Origin: Blastococcus capsensis
GTDB lineage: Bacteria > Actinomycetota > Actinomycetes > Mycobacteriales > Geodermatophilaceae
Assembly (NCBI RefSeq): GCF_030165005.1
Contig: NZ_JASNNW010000001.1
Location: forward strand, 62,001 to 126,000
DNA: 64,000 bases
Reading direction: 5' to 3'
Each line of letters begins with the position of its first letter. Position 1 is the first letter of the stretch. The position numbers and the translations under genes are program-made. Shown one piece after another: positions 63,919 through 64,000 of this stretch. The notes under the pieces were generated by a model. It was not told the DNA's origin. It saw only the letters and a program-made list of their open reading frames with translations, and made no database searches.

Positions 63919-64000
63919 CTAGGCCGTGAGGGCGAGAGCGAAGGGCAGCACGCCGGCGGCGCCGGCCCGCCGCAGCTCGCGGCCGGCGACGGTCACGGTC
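63919..64000 (-). CDS. 3' end of an unidentified gene
   Basis: Partial, running off the window. The last 26 residues read TVTVAGRELRRAGAAGVLPF then ALALTA before TAG at 63921. I do not recognise the family. The upstream part lies outside the window. Confidence 0.4.
   Translation of the reverse strand, partial: TVTVAGRELRRAGAAGVLPFALALTA

Overview
The window is very GC-rich actinobacterial chromosome with GTG/TTG starts and many ATGA or GTGA stop-start overlaps. It looks like a member of the Geodermatophilaceae (Blastococcus, Geodermatophilus or Modestobacter type). That placement is inferred from gene content and protein style, not from a database search. Gene order from about 9 to 11.6 kb and from 26.8 to 53 kb follows the Mycobacterium tuberculosis Rv1691-Rv1713 neighbourhood as I remember it: TPR, HAD phosphatase, tlyA, nadK, recN, steA, steB/mctB, pyrG, Nudix, xerD, parA-like, scpA, scpB, rluB, cmk, der.

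Region by region. (1) 0.1-7.5 kb: a small orphan gene, then a glycan locus with two GT-B glycosyltransferases and a GT9 enzyme, a two-domain GT2 protein and UDP-galactopyranose mutase. This suggests a galactofuranose-containing surface polysaccharide. (2) 7.5-9.1 kb: a gene graveyard with abutting remnants of an alcohol dehydrogenase and a dihydropteroate synthase and a frameshifted DNA methyltransferase, ending at a strong hairpin and tRNA-Pro(GGG). (3) 9.2-11.6 kb: der, cmk and an AroH-type chorismate mutase. (4) 11.7-26.8 kb: a xylan/arabinoxylan utilisation island. It holds a secreted GH10 xylanase, an ABC sugar importer (lipoprotein, two permeases, ATPase), a cytoplasmic GH10, GH3 and GH51 enzymes, a CE7 acetyl esterase and two LacI regulators. 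A near-perfect 20-bp palindrome lies in the main divergent promoter. Oligosaccharides released outside would be imported and then trimmed, deacetylated and debranched inside. The island separates rluB from aroH-cmk-der. (5) 26.8-36.8 kb: rluB, scpB, scpA, a putative ribbon-helix-helix gene, parA-like, xerD, ald, Nudix and pyrG. (6) 36.8-45 kb: an envelope cassette (AlkP-like membrane protein, GT4, MurJ-like flippase, MraY/WecA-like transferase) next to the cell-separation pair steB-steA. (7) 45-55 kb: TetR, a methyltransferase, recN, nadK, tlyA, small proteins, a SCP2-like protein, HAD, TPR, DUF1015 and a short SSB. (8) 55-57.2 kb: an unusual protein with Arg/Asp/Pro/Gln-rich tandem repeats fused to a TPR-like domain. 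(9) 57.3-62.8 kb: a complete rRNA operon transcribed leftward (16S-23S-5S). (10) 63.2-64 kb: an AlkB-like dioxygenase under a perfect 24-nt palindrome, and the end of a further gene.

The main structure not explained by genes is a set of intergenic elements that bridge the stop codon of one gene and the ribosome-binding site of the next. They occur at 30.6, 32.8, 34.9 and 42.0 kb, with a possible degenerate copy at 11.25 kb. One family carries the upstream stop codon inside a hairpin, with a compensatory base-pair change between copies.
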